The notes: generated by a model not told the origin, from the letters alone. A DNA stretch of 21,302 nt from Christensenella sp. UBA3944 (GCA_002385605.1 DGDU01000033.1:85561-106862); one strand, 5' to 3'; counted from the first letter of the stretch, positions 1-9,819 are shown. Program-made: numbers and translations.

Positions 1-3000
1 TTGACACGTATGGTGCTTTCGAAAATCTCGTAGTTATCTGTATCCGAGGGTACAAACATATAGGGCATTCTGTTGTAGTACCCGAGGATGTCGGAAATCT
101 TTCCGTCGGGCGAAACATATGGCACAAAGTCGTAAATGTTGGAGGAGGATTCGCCGCCGTCGCCCGACTGCACCTTGGTGCCAAGAAGGGTGAGGCCCTC
201 GTCCCTGAACTTGAACGAGCCCGCTATCTGTGCGCCCGTGGCTGGGTTGGTAGCGTAGCCTCCAATAAACGCCGCGTACGAGAGCGATTGCCCGTAGTAC
301 ATATCGCTTATGGCGGGCACTACGACATCGGCTTCGGTTATACGGGCCTTCTTGATTATGAAGGAAGCAACCGCCGAGCCCTCGTAGTTACCGTCGCTTA
401 TTTCCATAACGACTTCGTAAGTGCCCGCGGCTCTCGGCCTGCCTACCGCCTGCCTCTGCCCGTTAATATATTGATAGTAGCTGAACCTCACATTAAGGTC
501 GCTTACGGGCTGCGTGCGCACCACTGGCTGCTGCTCTACGCCTGTGTACGGCATTTCGAGCACGACAAACTCTATGGACGCCGAAGCCTTTTGTATAACT
601 ATCGGCACATTGGTAATCTCTACGGAGGCGTAATTCTTGTTAAGCGGCTCGAAGATTACCGTAACGGTGTTGTTATTGCCCGCGGGCAGATTGTTCCTGT
701 TGGGTTCCTTAAACCTGAACTCGCCTACTATGGGCTTGCCGTCCTTATCTACGGTCTTGCCGTCTTTTTCGCGCATTACCGTGCCGAAGTACAGTATCTT
801 GGAGTTATAAAGCTCCTGCCCGTAATTGATGCTGGTAAGGACGGGCTGTTCGGATAGCATCAGCCTCAGCGGGGTGATATCCACCCTTGCGACGCCGTCG
901 CCCGCCGCCAGCCTGTAATCGGTGGTTGTGAGCACAACGCGCACCCTGTAGCTTCCGGCGTTAACGGGTACCTCTGCAATATCCGTCCAGATGCCGCCCT
1001 GCTCTACCGAGTATTGCAGGTAGTAGCCGATATTGGAAAGGGTTGTGCCCGAGCCGATACCAGCCGTGAACATCGGGATAATCACGATATTATCTTCGTA
1101 AGCGAAGGTGTAAGAAGAGTCCAGTACGGCATTGATCTCCATGGGCTGCACGGTGTAGGTGAACTCCTGGCTGCCCTGATAATACGGGTTGGAGGCAAGG
1201 AAGGTTACTATAACGAGATAGGTTCCTGCCGAGGCAGGAGCGCTTTCCCCGTACTCAATTAGCTTGTTGGTGGAGAAATATGTAAACCTTACATCGCCTT
1301 CCTCTGTCTGCGCGTAGCGGGCTATCGAATAGCTTTCGGAAGCCGAAGCCATAGCCGCGCCCGCTTCTGCATATATGGTGAAGGGGATATCTACCGTCGC
1401 CTGCGGCGCGTCGGTTACCGCCATCAGCACATTCTCTGCCAAAGACAGCGTGATTATGTAAGAGCCTGCCGCAACCGCCGAGTTTACGGTTTCGTAAGCC
1501 GAAGACGAGGGGTTATACCTTTGCACCTTTACAATCATAAAGGTGGGAAGGTCGCCCGAATTAAGTACCGATATACCCAAATCCTCCACGGTTACCGCGG
1601 CGCCGTTATATACCTTAGCCGACGACGCTATATTAAACCTATATATTTTATATTGATAGAAGGCTTCTATCTGCCCGGCGGCCCCGCCGTACACGGTGGT
1701 GTTGCCCATGATGTACAGATGGTTGCCGCTTTCCCCGCCGAACACCTTCTTGTTAACGGTGTATACGAAGGTGCATTTACCGTCGTACGCCATCGTGATA
1801 TCCTCGCCGGTGATATCCTCAAACAGCGAGATCTCGACATCGTAGGTGCCGGGCTCGAGAATTTCGGCCACGGGCTGCCCGTTCCTGGTTACCTTCATGC
1901 GGAATATGGACAGGTCAAGCTGCTCGGGCGTGCCCACTAGCTTGATGCCGAGGTCGCGTATCGACACCGCCTCGCCGTCATACTGCTTGGAGGTGTTGGC
2001 GATATAGAAGTTGTCCGAACCCAGGAAGAGGTATGTGCGTATCTCGGCGTAAATCTCGATGCTGTTATAGTTGGGGTGGGACACCGTCAGCTTGCAGTTG
2101 TAAACCTGCTTCGAGTACTCGATAACTATGTTTTCCTGGGGTTGATTGTACCTGGTAATGTCGGTAATGGTAAACACCGCGTCGGTTACCTTGAGGTACG
2201 GCCTGTCGCTGTGGAACAACTCTATGCTAACATGGTTTACGGCGTCCTCGAGCGTTTCGCCCACATATCCTTTAATAAGCAGGGTCGCGGGGTTATAATC
2301 CATCTCGGCTTTTGCTACCGAAATGTCGGCCTCTCCGTAAACGATGTTATACACATCGGGGTTGTCGGGTATAAAGACATACCTTGCCTTTGCGCCGACA
2401 TCTACTATCTCGTTTTCGTCCACCCACCTTATAGAGCCGCTGACGCTCGAGCTCGAGTAAGACAGCGACGACTCCTTAAGCGGCTGTCCGTAGGTTATTG
2501 CGGTGGCGGTTACGCCCGCAATCGAAACATCTATGCCGAGAACCCTTATTTCTATCGGGAAAGTCGCATAATTGCAGGTCGTGAGGTCGAAGGGAGTAAA
2601 CAGTACCCATACCGTCTGGTAGTTAGCCTTATCCATAATAGTGTCGGGGCGGATGAAGGAGAAGCTGCCGGCTATGGTGCGCAGTTTATCATCGCCTATG
2701 TTGCCCGGGATATACGCGAGTCCGGAGGTAAGCACCGAGTCGCCCAGCCTGCTTCCCACGGGAATGGGCGAGGCCTGCGGCGGGATAATGGCGGGCGAAA
2801 CCTTTTCGATTCTCAGCTTGGCGGCTCTAGACTTACCCTGATAGTTGTTGTCCGAAATCTCGGCGTAAATGGTGTACTCGCCGACATTTATGGGGGCTGC
2901 GGTCGAGCCGTCATAGCTTATCCTGAGGGTTAGGGGCCTGCCGTTGTTATAGGCGGGGTCTATGCCCGCGGCTGCGGCGTCAAGCCACGCCGTGCAGATT

Positions 3001-6000
3001 ATCGCTTGCTGAGTGTAATAGGCGATAATAACTACTTCGCCGTCCCAATCCAGCACCCTGCCGTTATCTACAAAATAAATATACTCGCTTATATCTTTCT
3101 TATTTATTGTTATCCGGACGCTCGCCATTGGCGCGATAAAGTTGATGTCGGGCTTGCCATTTTTGTAGGGCGTAAATTTTACGGGGATATTCTCGTAGGT
3201 GCCTACCCTGAGGTGCGAAATGTCGGCGGTAAGCTCCCACACGCCTTCGTTTATCCTCAGGTTGCCCGCGGCGAAGCGCACCTGGCCGCTGCCCTCGATA
3301 AACTCGACGGGTTCTGTCTGCCCGTAGTAGATGTTGCCTTTTACCTGCGGCGGCAAATCGACAACAAGGGGGGCGGGATTGATTATAATTGTCGGCTTTA
3401 CATACTCGCCAATCTGATAATCCTTGTGGTCTAAGGTTAAGGTAACCACATAGTACCCTACCGATTTGGGACGCCCGAGGTTGTCGAACTCGACATCCGA
3501 GATGTCGGCAAGCGGCACGGGCTGCCCGTTAACCAGGACGGGCACGACGGTATTGTCCACTATCTCGAAGGCGCAGGGGGTGTAGATATAGTTGGGCCTG
3601 AGCGTGTTGGGTATGAGGGTGGCCATGGTAAACGCGGCGTTGCCGGTGTAAGTAAGCACCCTGTTCTGGTACATCGATTCTATTATCACGCCCGAATACG
3701 CCTTGTCTATCTTCATAAACAAGGGGTAGTTTGCGGTAAGCCCTTCGGTGGCGACTTTTCTCGCGTACTCGCCCGAGCTCTGCTGCGCTATGGTCAGCCT
3801 TAAAGCGGGGTCATATAGGCCGCCCGCGGTTTCCTGAGCGGTAAAGAGGTCTATTTCCTTATAATAGCCGTTCTCGTTTATGATAATCCTTACCTGATAC
3901 CTGCCGGCGTCCCTCGGTTTTGTCTCGGTGAAGGAGCCTGTCAGGTTGCCTTCGTCGTCGCGGCGCTCGGCGCGGTATCTCACCGTGAAGTCCACTAGCG
4001 ATGGCTCGATGTTTACGGAAATAACCTTGTCGGTGTCGTCGTACACATAGTGCCAGCCGCTTACGGTAATGGCGGAGGGCACGATGTAATAATAAATATC
4101 CGCCGAACCCATGTAGTTGCTTTCGTTAATTGTCACGCGGGCGATGTATCTTCCCACTTCGGAGGGCACTTCGCTGAACATCGAGGCGCCCGTATACCTT
4201 AAGTACTGTATCGTGTATTTAATGGCTCCGCTGTCCCCCTCGTATCCGCTGAAGTCTATATCGCCGAAGCCCTGGCTCTCGCCGTTGAAAACATAGTACC
4301 TTTCGGCAACATTTATGTTAATAACCTGTTTGGCTATCGTAAGCGTGGTAGTCAGCGTGCCCGTGTAGTTGAGGAAGTCGCTGTTTACCGAAATAACCAC
4401 CCTGTAAGTGCCGGCGTTAGCGGGCGCGTCGTCGTAGACGATTTGCCCGTCATACGAATAATACCTTACGGTTGTATGGGCCTTGATGTTTTGGCTTCCG
4501 GGGTAGGTGATGTCGAAGTCCACGGGCTTGCGTGTGCCGTCGTATGTCACATTAAGGGTTTCGCCCCTCGGGACAATGGAAACATCTCTGCTGTTTTTGT
4601 TTATCCTGTAAGTCCACTCCAGGGTAAACTCGTTGTAATAATCGTAAAGCGTTATGTCGGTTGGCTCGAAGCGCAGCCAGCGTTGTACCCTGTAGCCTTC
4701 CCTGTCGGCCTCGGGCACAAACTCGCTATCGCCCTCTAAAGGTATAAGGAAGAAATTTCCCGAATACTGCACACGGGTGTAGGTATTCTGCACCTGCCCG
4801 CCGTAGAAGTCTATCGAGGTAATAAGGGCGCCGTACTCCACAACCTCCTGGGTGGGGTCGGAGAGCCTTACCAAAGTGCCCTTCTCTACCGTGAAGTTCT
4901 CTATCACGAGGCTTCCCGTATAGTCGTTGCTTGTTACCGTAACGGTAAGGGTGTACACCCCGGGCTTTGCCGAAACATAGGTCGTAAGCCCCAGCGAAGA
5001 AGAAATGTTAACCACATTGCCCGATGCGTCGCGGTAGGTGTAGCTAAGCATGCTCTCGGGGTTTGGCAGCGTCCTTGTGCCCTGCCCTTCGACTTCTTCA
5101 AGTATGTCGCAGGCGGGGACGGTGTAAGCCGTGCCGAACACAAGGCTGGCGGGCACGCCCTGCCTCAGGCGTACGGTAACTTCCTTAGCCACAACGGTTA
5201 TGGGTATCCTTACATCGTCTACGGCGCGGTAATAGTTAAGGTAGCTTCCCGTCGGGGTAAAGGCGCAGTTAACAAGGTGCTCGCCCTTGGGAAGCACGGT
5301 GTCGCCGTAATAAGAGATGGTGTAGCTGCCCGCAGGCATTCCTTCGGGGTAAGCGGGAACGGCGGGACTTCCGACAATCTGAGAATCGGATATCTTCTTG
5401 CCGTAGGTTATCTCTTCGAAATACAGAGCCGAGAAGTCGGGCGTGGCGCGGGCTACAACAATTTCGGCCTCGTACTTTACTTCGCCGTAGTTGTAGTCCC
5501 TTACGAACTCCTCGCCGTTATAGCTGCCGGCTTCCCAGTAAATATAAACGATATAATAAGTTACGATGTTCGGGTTGCCCTGGTCGTACCTTACGGGCAG
5601 CACCTTTGTGCCGTTGTTTAGCGTAACAAGGCTGAACCTTCTGGGGTCGGTTGCGCCGTAAAGCGCATTGTAACGCGCCTCAATCGCGGTTTCGGTTTCA
5701 AACACGAACCTGCCCTGCACCGTCACATTGTTAAGGCCTATCCTGTAAAGGGCGGTAGGGGTAAGCTCGCCCAGCATGACATCGGTGTACTGGGCAAGGG
5801 TCTGCCCGAACTCTATATGCCCGAGGTTTGTGTTGCCCATTATGCTCTGCAGGGTGCCGTCCTTGTTGTAAACCTTGTATGTGGCCTTGGGCCTCGGCGT
5901 GCTCTGGATTATATCGCTTTGCAGTACGGAGGTAATCTGCATATGGACGATAATTTCGCCCTGATTGTTGTTATTGTAAACGCTTATCCTAAGCAGATAA

Positions 6001-7230
6001 GTCCCCACATCGATGGTGTTGGGGAACTCGCCCGCGAGATACATCGGGCTGTATTGGGGATTCTGCACACCCACGCCCGCGTGGTCCTTTATCTTCATAT
6101 AAGAATAATGATACTGGACGCTTATCGGGGCTCCGCCGGGTATTGTCGCCTTGATGGGCGGGAGTGTTGCGCCGCCAATCTTGCCGAACTTAATCATATA
6201 AGTAAAGGCAAAGCGCATGCCCTCATACTCGAATTCCTCGGGCAATTCTATATAGTTTTGCGCCTCAAGCTCGAGCTGCCTCTTGTGTATTACTATGTAG
6301 CTTATCTTTTGTGCGCTCGTATAGTTGCACTTCGTGGGGTCTATGGAGTATGTAATCTTATACTTTCCGGCGTTAATAATGCGGTTGTATGTGATGGGGT
6401 TGCCGTTTTCGTCGGTTACTTCGCTGTAAGAATCGTTTACGAGCGTGTAGGTAAACTTGACCGAAAGCGGGCTGCCGAAGTCGTTTTCGGGAGTGGTGCG
6501 GAAGATTATTTCGTCGTCTTTATAATTTCCGCTGTACTCGAGGTCGAGGACGGAGATTATGCTTGTCTGGTTAAGCTGAACCTCTTTCAAGCCCTCGATT
6601 GTGACATCGCCTGCGGCGTTCTCGATTGTCACATAGATTACATATGTCTTGGACATGAAGTTGCCGCTGTGGTACACGCCCCTCTTGACTACATATTTGC
6701 CGTCTATGTAATCGTAGAACTGCCCGAGAGCGGCGATGTTGTTGGCTATAATTTGCTGGGTGAATACCTCGGGGTCGTCAAGTTTAATCGGGTTGAACCT
6801 TATTTCCACCCTGAGGCTGTTGGTCACCGAGGGGTTGTCGTACTGGGCGGTGCCTCTTAAAGGAGATATGATTTCGTAGGTGCCCCAAACGCCCAAAGAC
6901 GAAAGGGTGTAGGCAACCTCTACGCCGCCGCCCATATTTACGACGATGCGCCTGTTGTCTTCACCGAACAAATCTTCTATTACCAAGCCCTGCTGGTTAT
7001 AGCTTACGATATCAAGGAAGTCGAGGCCCTTCTTGCCCGAGTACGGGTCGTAGGAGTTGTAAACAATGCTGAAGCGCGCCCTGGGGTTAATAATCTGCGG
7101 GTCGGCGGGGGTAATGGTATAAAGCCCTCCGGCCGCGCCGAAGTAAATCGATGTGCTGTTCAGGTTTATTTCCACCCTGTAATAATATTCTCCCGCGTCC
7201 ACCATTCCGCCCGAAACGCCGGTGCCCACT
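1..7230 (-). repeat. Tandem MBG/YDG-like beta-domain array inside the giant gene
   Basis: This is a protein-level repeat array. Domain-ending strands of the (A/V/P)G(T/S/K/E/V)Y type recur about every 75-180 residues: for example DAGEYYYRVEI (near 7200), NAGKYKITYSI (6380), KPGVYTLTVTV (4960), NAGTYRVVISV (4410), EVGRYIARVTI (4160), DAGRYQVRIII (3905), NVGEYTIYAEI (2885), EPGTYDVEISL (1850), SAGTYLVIVTF (1230), NAGSYRVRVVL (965) and AAGTYEVVMEI (430). Linked signatures are ITYGQPL, SINYGQEL, MYYGQSL, IYYGQTE, NVTYDGTRKP, KQYDGEAV and KVYNGAAV. I count about 18 units. They differ strongly from one another and I saw no near-identical DNA repeats, so the array looks old rather than recently expanded. 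The unit count is by eye. Confidence 0.75.
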
Positions 7231-9734
7231 TTATAAACGGTGGTCTGGTAGTGCCTTACGCCGGAAACCGTCTGTTCCACACGGCGTATGACATAAAACT
7301 CGTCGCCCGTGGCGGGTATGGTTACGATGTTGCCAACTACCAGGTTGCCCGTGTAGCTGTATTGGTTCTGGTTGATGGAAACGGTACCGAAGGGCTGCAT
7401 CGCGCCGCTTTCGTATGCGGGTGCGAAAGTGTAGACGAAAGTTTTGTAGTAAGTTGTGGTATAGGTGAGCCCTTGGATGAGGTTTCCGCCGTCGTAGCTT
7501 TCGATATAGTCGTCGATGCCTATCGTAGAGCCCTGGTTAAACCCGAACGATGTCCTGGTAACCGTTACATTGGCGTTTTTGCGGAAGTAGAACAAAAACA
7601 CGCCCGTGCCTTGCAGGAACTCGTCGGTAATCCTGAAGGTGACATTTATGTAATCGGGCCTGCCCGTCGCGCCTTTTATGAAGGGCATGGCGTCGCTGAA
7701 GAAGTCTATCTCGGCCTCCTCGTTCTTGTACCTTATGAGCTTGTACGCCGCCGACTGCGCCGCCGTCGTCGAAAGCCTTATGGTTACCCACTGGTCGCGC
7801 TTGAGGGCTGCCTCGTAAACGGTGCTGTAGCCGTAGCTGGGGTTGCCCGTAAATTCGCCGTTATTGTTGTGATATGCGGGACCGGCGAAGAAGTCTACAT
7901 TGGCGGCGAGGTTGGGCCTTGCGGAAAGCTCCTGCGAATAGGTGTCGCCGTCGCGGCCGATAAGGAACCTGGCCGATACGGTGTAATAGGAAGAGTCCAC
8001 TTTAACCCTGGTTTCGCCGTAATAGATGGTCGGGATGCTGACATTGCCCGCCGCGTCTACCCTGAACAGTACCAGAGCCTGCTCGCTGCGGTCTATGAAT
8101 TTTACGGGCCTTGTCGTCATCGTAAAGCCGCCCTGGCTGTTTTGCTCGTATACGGTTATTTCCTGGCGGGGTTCGCTCTGCCTCTCCTGGCTGTTGGAAT
8201 CCAGGTAGGACACGGGGTCGGTGCGGAGGGGTGTAAAGTCGTAGTTGTTATGTATGGTGGAAATGAGCTGGGGGTCGCCGCACACAAAGGCGTAAATGTA
8301 CTCGCGCGATTGAGGCGAAGCGAGCGTGCTCTGGAAGGTAAGGTTAATCGTGTCGCTTATCGTGTACCACGAGCGGCTCTCTATGGAAGCGCCCAGGCCC
8401 GTCGTCTTTACGAGTATGGGGTTTTCGGGCGGCGTGCTGTCTACCTTAATTCTTATCGGGTCCTGCATGACATAGGTTGTGCCGCGCTCGCAGGAAGGCC
8501 CTCTGTCGTCGAATTTGACGAGAAGCTGGGGCACGATAATTATCTCGGCGGCGTTGCGCACGCCTTCGTTTACGGTAAATTCGGCCTGATAGTAATAGAC
8601 GGTTACTTCCTGCCCGTTGTCGTCCAGTTCGGTTACGGCCTTGTAGCCGCTGTTGGCGGGCACAATGGTAAGGAACCTCTTGGTAGAGTCGTCGATGTTT
8701 TGGCCGGTAGAATTGTCCTTAAAGGACGCGTAGTTTTGCCAATATACGCCGTAGGTGGGCGTGGTGCCGCTTAAGCCCTTATCGTCGAAAATCTTGGCGT
8801 AAGCCGCGGGAAGCTGGTAAGAGTCTGTCGTCTGTGTGTTTTGGAATACCTTGGTCTGGAGGATAATTGTGTCGCCCGCCTTTACAAAGGTATCGGCAAG
8901 CGTGCTTTGATAAGGCAGCGAGGTGCGGTTGTTGGTGTCCAGCGCCGTTGTGCGGCGGTTCTTGCCCGAAATATAAAACTTAGAGTCGGGGCTTATGTTT
9001 ATGCTTTCGCTCATGTCGGTGCTGGCCTTAACGACAATACCGCTCACCCTCATTCTGGGGTAAGAAGCCGTCATTTCGTTAAAGGTTATCGAAATGGAAA
9101 AATACGCGTTGGGCGAAAGCGTCTTGCTGCTTAAATCCGCGATGTCGGAAAGCGTGATTTCTTCTATGTATGCGCCCGTGCTGTCTACCACCTGCTGGCG
9201 GGTGGCGGCAACCTCATCCGCGGCGGTACCCGTGGGGCACCATGCGAACCTTACATCCACCCTCGCCGTCTTGCCGGCGTCGGAGACGCTGACATTTAAC
9301 GAAAGGCTGGCGTTGGTTGTGAAGGTGGCTTTTTCCCTTATGGCGTTATACAGGTTGTTATTGTTGTAGTCGGATGGGTTGAATATAATCTTGGCGTGAA
9401 CGCCCTGCCCGTTGGCCGACGGAGTAAACTGAAGCTCGTTGGGGTCTGCCGAGAAGGAAGAGGAAGCGTTGCCGGTAGTGTAGATATCCTTGCCGTCGAA
9501 TGTTCCCGTGCCGCTTTGGCTGCCGTCGGGGGTATTTGCTTCTGTACGGATGAGGTTTCGGCCGAGTTCAATACCGTTGCCGGTATCAAGCATCGTACCT
9601 TGTAAAGCCGCCCTTGCGGGAACGAAGTCGTTTTTCGGGATATCAACCGAAAAGTAAACGAAAGCCCCCACAAGCATGAATACGCACATCATTGTCAGAG
9701 CGATTTTTACACGGCTAGCTAACCTTTTTTTCAT
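1..9734 (-). CDS. Giant MBG/YDG-repeat surface protein (partial, C-terminus off the left edge)
   Basis: The frame stays open from the ATG at 9732-9734 to base 1, giving 3,244 complete codons and no stop. A basic start (MKKRLASRVK) precedes a hydrophobic segment at about residues 9-30. A possible signal-peptidase site (ARA/A) lies near residue 42, so this is a signal peptide or an N-terminal anchor. Residues about 50-420 are beta-rich and I do not recognise them. Residues about 430-565 look Ig-like: they open with VDSTPPENP and close with DAAGNVS, as in bacterial Ig-like domains. From about residue 845 to the edge comes an array of diverged repeats, each ending in an (A/V)GTYxVxVxxxxxNYxG type strand, with YGQ or YDG/YNG signatures at repeat starts. 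These resemble MBG/YDG domains. No catalytic motif is visible. Such proteins usually act as cell-surface stalks or adhesins; the function here is inferred. The gene has its own promoter and SD and is divergent from the SPOR gene. Wall anchor and full length are unknown. Confidence 0.93.
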   Translation of the reverse strand, partial: MKKRLASRVKIALTMMCVFMLVGAFVYFSVDIPKNDFVPARAALQGTMLDTGNGIELGRNLIRTEANTPDGSQSGTGTFDGKDIYTTGNASSSFSADPNELQFTPSANGQGVHAKIIFNPSDYNNNNLYNAIREKATFTTNASLSLNVSVSDAGKTARVDVRFAWCPTGTAADEVAATRQQVVDSTGAYIEEITLSDIADLSSKTLSPNAYFSISITFNEMTASYPRMRVSGIVVKASTDMSESINISPDSKFYISGKNRRTTALDTNNRTSLPYQSTLADTFVKAGDTIILQTKVFQNTQTTDSYQLPAAYAKIFDDKGLSGTTPTYGVYWQNYASFKDNSTGQNIDDSTKRFLTIVPANSGYKAVTELDDNGQEVTVYYYQAEFTVNEGVRNAAEIIIVPQLLVKFDDRGPSCERGTTYVMQDPIRIKVDSTPPENPILVKTTGLGASIESRSWYTISDTINLTFQSTLASPQSREYIYAFVCGDPQLISTIHNNYDFTPLRTDPVSYLDSNSQERQSEPRQEITVYEQNSQGGFTMTTRPVKFIDRSEQALVLFRVDAAGNVSIPTIYYGETRVKVDSSYYTVSARFLIGRDGDTYSQELSARPNLAANVDFFAGPAYHNNNGEFTGNPSYGYSTVYEAALKRDQWVTIRLSTTAAQSAAYKLIRYKNEEAEIDFFSDAMPFIKGATGRPDYINVTFRITDEFLQGTGVFLFYFRKNANVTVTRTSFGFNQGSTIGIDDYIESYDGGNLIQGLTYTTTYYKTFVYTFAPAYESGAMQPFGTVSINQNQYSYTGNLVVGNIVTIPATGDEFYVIRRVEQTVSGVRHYQTTVYKVGTGVSGGMVDAGEYYYRVEINLNSTSIYFGAAGGLYTITPADPQIINPRARFSIVYNSYDPYSGKKGLDFLDIVSYNQQGLVIEDLFGEDNRRIVVNMGGGVEVAYTLSSLGVWGTYEIISPLRGTAQYDNPSVTNSLRVEIRFNPIKLDDPEVFTQQIIANNIAALGQFYDYIDGKYVVKRGVYHSGNFMSKTYVIYVTIENAAGDVTIEGLKEVQLNQTSIISVLDLEYSGNYKDDEIIFRTTPENDFGSPLSVKFTYTLVNDSYSEVTDENGNPITYNRIINAGKYKITYSIDPTKCNYTSAQKISYIVIHKRQLELEAQNYIELPEEFEYEGMRFAFTYMIKFGKIGGATLPPIKATIPGGAPISVQYHYSYMKIKDHAGVGVQNPQYSPMYLAGEFPNTIDVGTYLLRISVYNNNNQGEIIVHMQITSVLQSDIIQSTPRPKATYKVYNKDGTLQSIMGNTNLGHIEFGQTLAQYTDVMLGELTPTALYRIGLNNVTVQGRFVFETETAIEARYNALYGATDPRRFSLVTLNNGTKVLPVRYDQGNPNIVTYYIVYIYWEAGSYNGEEFVRDYNYGEVKYEAEIVVARATPDFSALYFEEITYGKKISDSQIVGSPAVPAYPEGMPAGSYTISYYGDTVLPKGEHLVNCAFTPTGSYLNYYRAVDDVRIPITVVAKEVTVRLRQGVPASLVFGTAYTVPACDILEEVEGQGTRTLPNPESMLSYTYRDASGNVVNISSSLGLTTYVSAKPGVYTLTVTVTSNDYTGSLVIENFTVEKGTLVRLSDPTQEVVEYGALITSIDFYGGQVQNTYTRVQYSGNFFLIPLEGDSEFVPEADREGYRVQRWLRFEPTDITLYDYYNEFTLEWTYRINKNSRDVSIVPRGETLNVTYDGTRKPVDFDITYPGSQNIKAHTTVRYYSYDGQIVYDDAPANAGTYRVVISVNSDFLNYTGTLTTTLTIAKQVININVAERYYVFNGESQGFGDIDFSGYEGDSGAIKYTIQYLRYTGASMFSEVPSEVGRYIARVTINESNYMGSADIYYYIVPSAITVSGWHYVYDDTDKVISVNIEPSLVDFTVRYRAERRDDEGNLTGSFTETKPRDAGRYQVRIIINENGYYKEIDLFTAQETAGGLYDPALRLTIAQQSSGEYARKVATEGLTANYPLFMKIDKAYSGVIIESMYQNRVLTYTGNAAFTMATLIPNTLRPNYIYTPCAFEIVDNTVVPVLVNGQPVPLADISDVEFDNLGRPKSVGYYVVTLTLDHKDYQIGEYVKPTIIINPAPLVVDLPPQVKGNIYYGQTEPVEFIEGSGQVRFAAGNLRINEGVWELTADISHLRVGTYENIPVKFTPYKNGKPDINFIAPMASVRITINKKDISEYIYFVDNGRVLDWDGEVVIIAYYTQQAIICTAWLDAAAAGIDPAYNNGRPLTLRISYDGSTAAPINVGEYTIYAEISDNNYQGKSRAAKLRIEKVSPAIIPPQASPIPVGSRLGDSVLTSGLAYIPGNIGDDKLRTIAGSFSFIRPDTIMDKANYQTVWVLFTPFDLTTCNYATFPIEIRVLGIDVSIAGVTATAITYGQPLKESSLSYSSSSVSGSIRWVDENEIVDVGAKARYVFIPDNPDVYNIVYGEADISVAKAEMDYNPATLLIKGYVGETLEDAVNHVSIELFHSDRPYLKVTDAVFTITDITRYNQPQENIVIEYSKQVYNCKLTVSHPNYNSIEIYAEIRTYLFLGSDNFYIANTSKQYDGEAVSIRDLGIKLVGTPEQLDLSIFRMKVTRNGQPVAEILEPGTYDVEISLFEDITGEDITMAYDGKCTFVYTVNKKVFGGESGNHLYIMGNTTVYGGAAGQIEAFYQYKIYRFNIASSAKVYNGAAVTVEDLGISVLNSGDLPTFMIVKVQRYNPSSSAYETVNSAVAAGSYIITLSLAENVLMAVTDAPQATVDIPFTIYAEAGAAMASASESYSIARYAQTEEGDVRFTYFSTNKLIEYGESAPASAGTYLVIVTFLASNPYYQGSQEFTYTVQPMEINAVLDSSYTFAYEDNIVIIPMFTAGIGSGTTLSNIGYYLQYSVEQGGIWTDIAEVPVNAGSYRVRVVLTTTDYRLAAGDGVARVDITPLRLMLSEQPVLTSINYGQELYNSKILYFGTVMREKDGKTVDKDGKPIVGEFRFKEPNRNNLPAGNNNTVTVIFEPLNKNYASVEITNVPIVIQKASASIEFVVLEMPYTGVEQQPVVRTQPVSDLNVRFSYYQYINGQRQAVGRPRAAGTYEVVMEISDGNYEGSAVASFIIKKARITEADVVVPAISDMYYGQSLSYAAFIGGYATNPATGAQIAGSFKFRDEGLTLLGTKVQSGDGGESSSNIYDFVPYVSPDGKISDILGYYNRMPYMFVPSDTDNYEIFESTIRV

Positions 9735-9740
9735 AAAGTG

Positions 9741-9746
9741 ACCTCC
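9741..9746 (-). promoter_or_regulatory. Shine-Dalgarno site of the giant gene, inside a palindrome
   Basis: On the minus strand GGAGGT lies 6 bases before the ATG at 9734, which fixes that start. The site is half of a perfect 10-bp palindrome, CCTCCGGAGG (9742-9751), so the SD could pair with the bases just upstream of it. Confidence 0.8.
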
Positions 9747-9758
9747 GGAGGAAACACG

Positions 9759-9787
9759 GTTGCATTTATATATAATATATAAGCAAC
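9759..9787. promoter_or_regulatory. AT-rich inverted repeat in the leader of the giant gene
   Basis: GTTGC (9759-9763) and GCAAC (9783-9787) flank a 17-base core, 9766-9782, that is self-complementary around its central base. Only two bases (9764-9765) break the symmetry. The element lies between the likely -10 box and the SD and overlaps the expected transcription start. It could be an operator or a 5' mRNA hairpin. No regulator is identified. Confidence 0.45.
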
Positions 9788-9790
9788 TAA

Positions 9791-9819
9791 ATGTTACTAT
9801 ATCACCTTTCGCCAGTCAA
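9791..9819 (-). promoter_or_regulatory. Promoter of the giant surface-protein gene
   Basis: Two overlapping readings are possible on the minus strand. In the first, TTGACT (9814-9819) and TAACAT (9791-9796) are separated by 17 bp. In the second, an extended -10 TGATATAGT covers 9796-9804 with a weak -35. Both predict a leader of about 50 bases. The extended -10 text is nearly repeated upstream of the dCMP deaminase gene, which favours the second reading. Confidence 0.55.

Noticed and set aside
5817..6860. 347-codon plus-strand frame
   Set aside because: Antisense shadow of the MBG/YDG array, in the same register, with no recognisable family.
1..7230. The repeat array as a DNA-level repeat, CRISPR or phase-variable tract
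   Set aside because: The repeats are visible only at protein level, units differ in length and sequence, and no short identical spaced repeats or simple-sequence tracts were seen.
7251..8774. 507-codon plus-strand frame
   Set aside because: It is in exact antisense codon register with the giant gene, its product has no recognisable domain and a skewed Tyr/Val/Gly/Arg composition, and no SD fits. The sense frame has clear domains.
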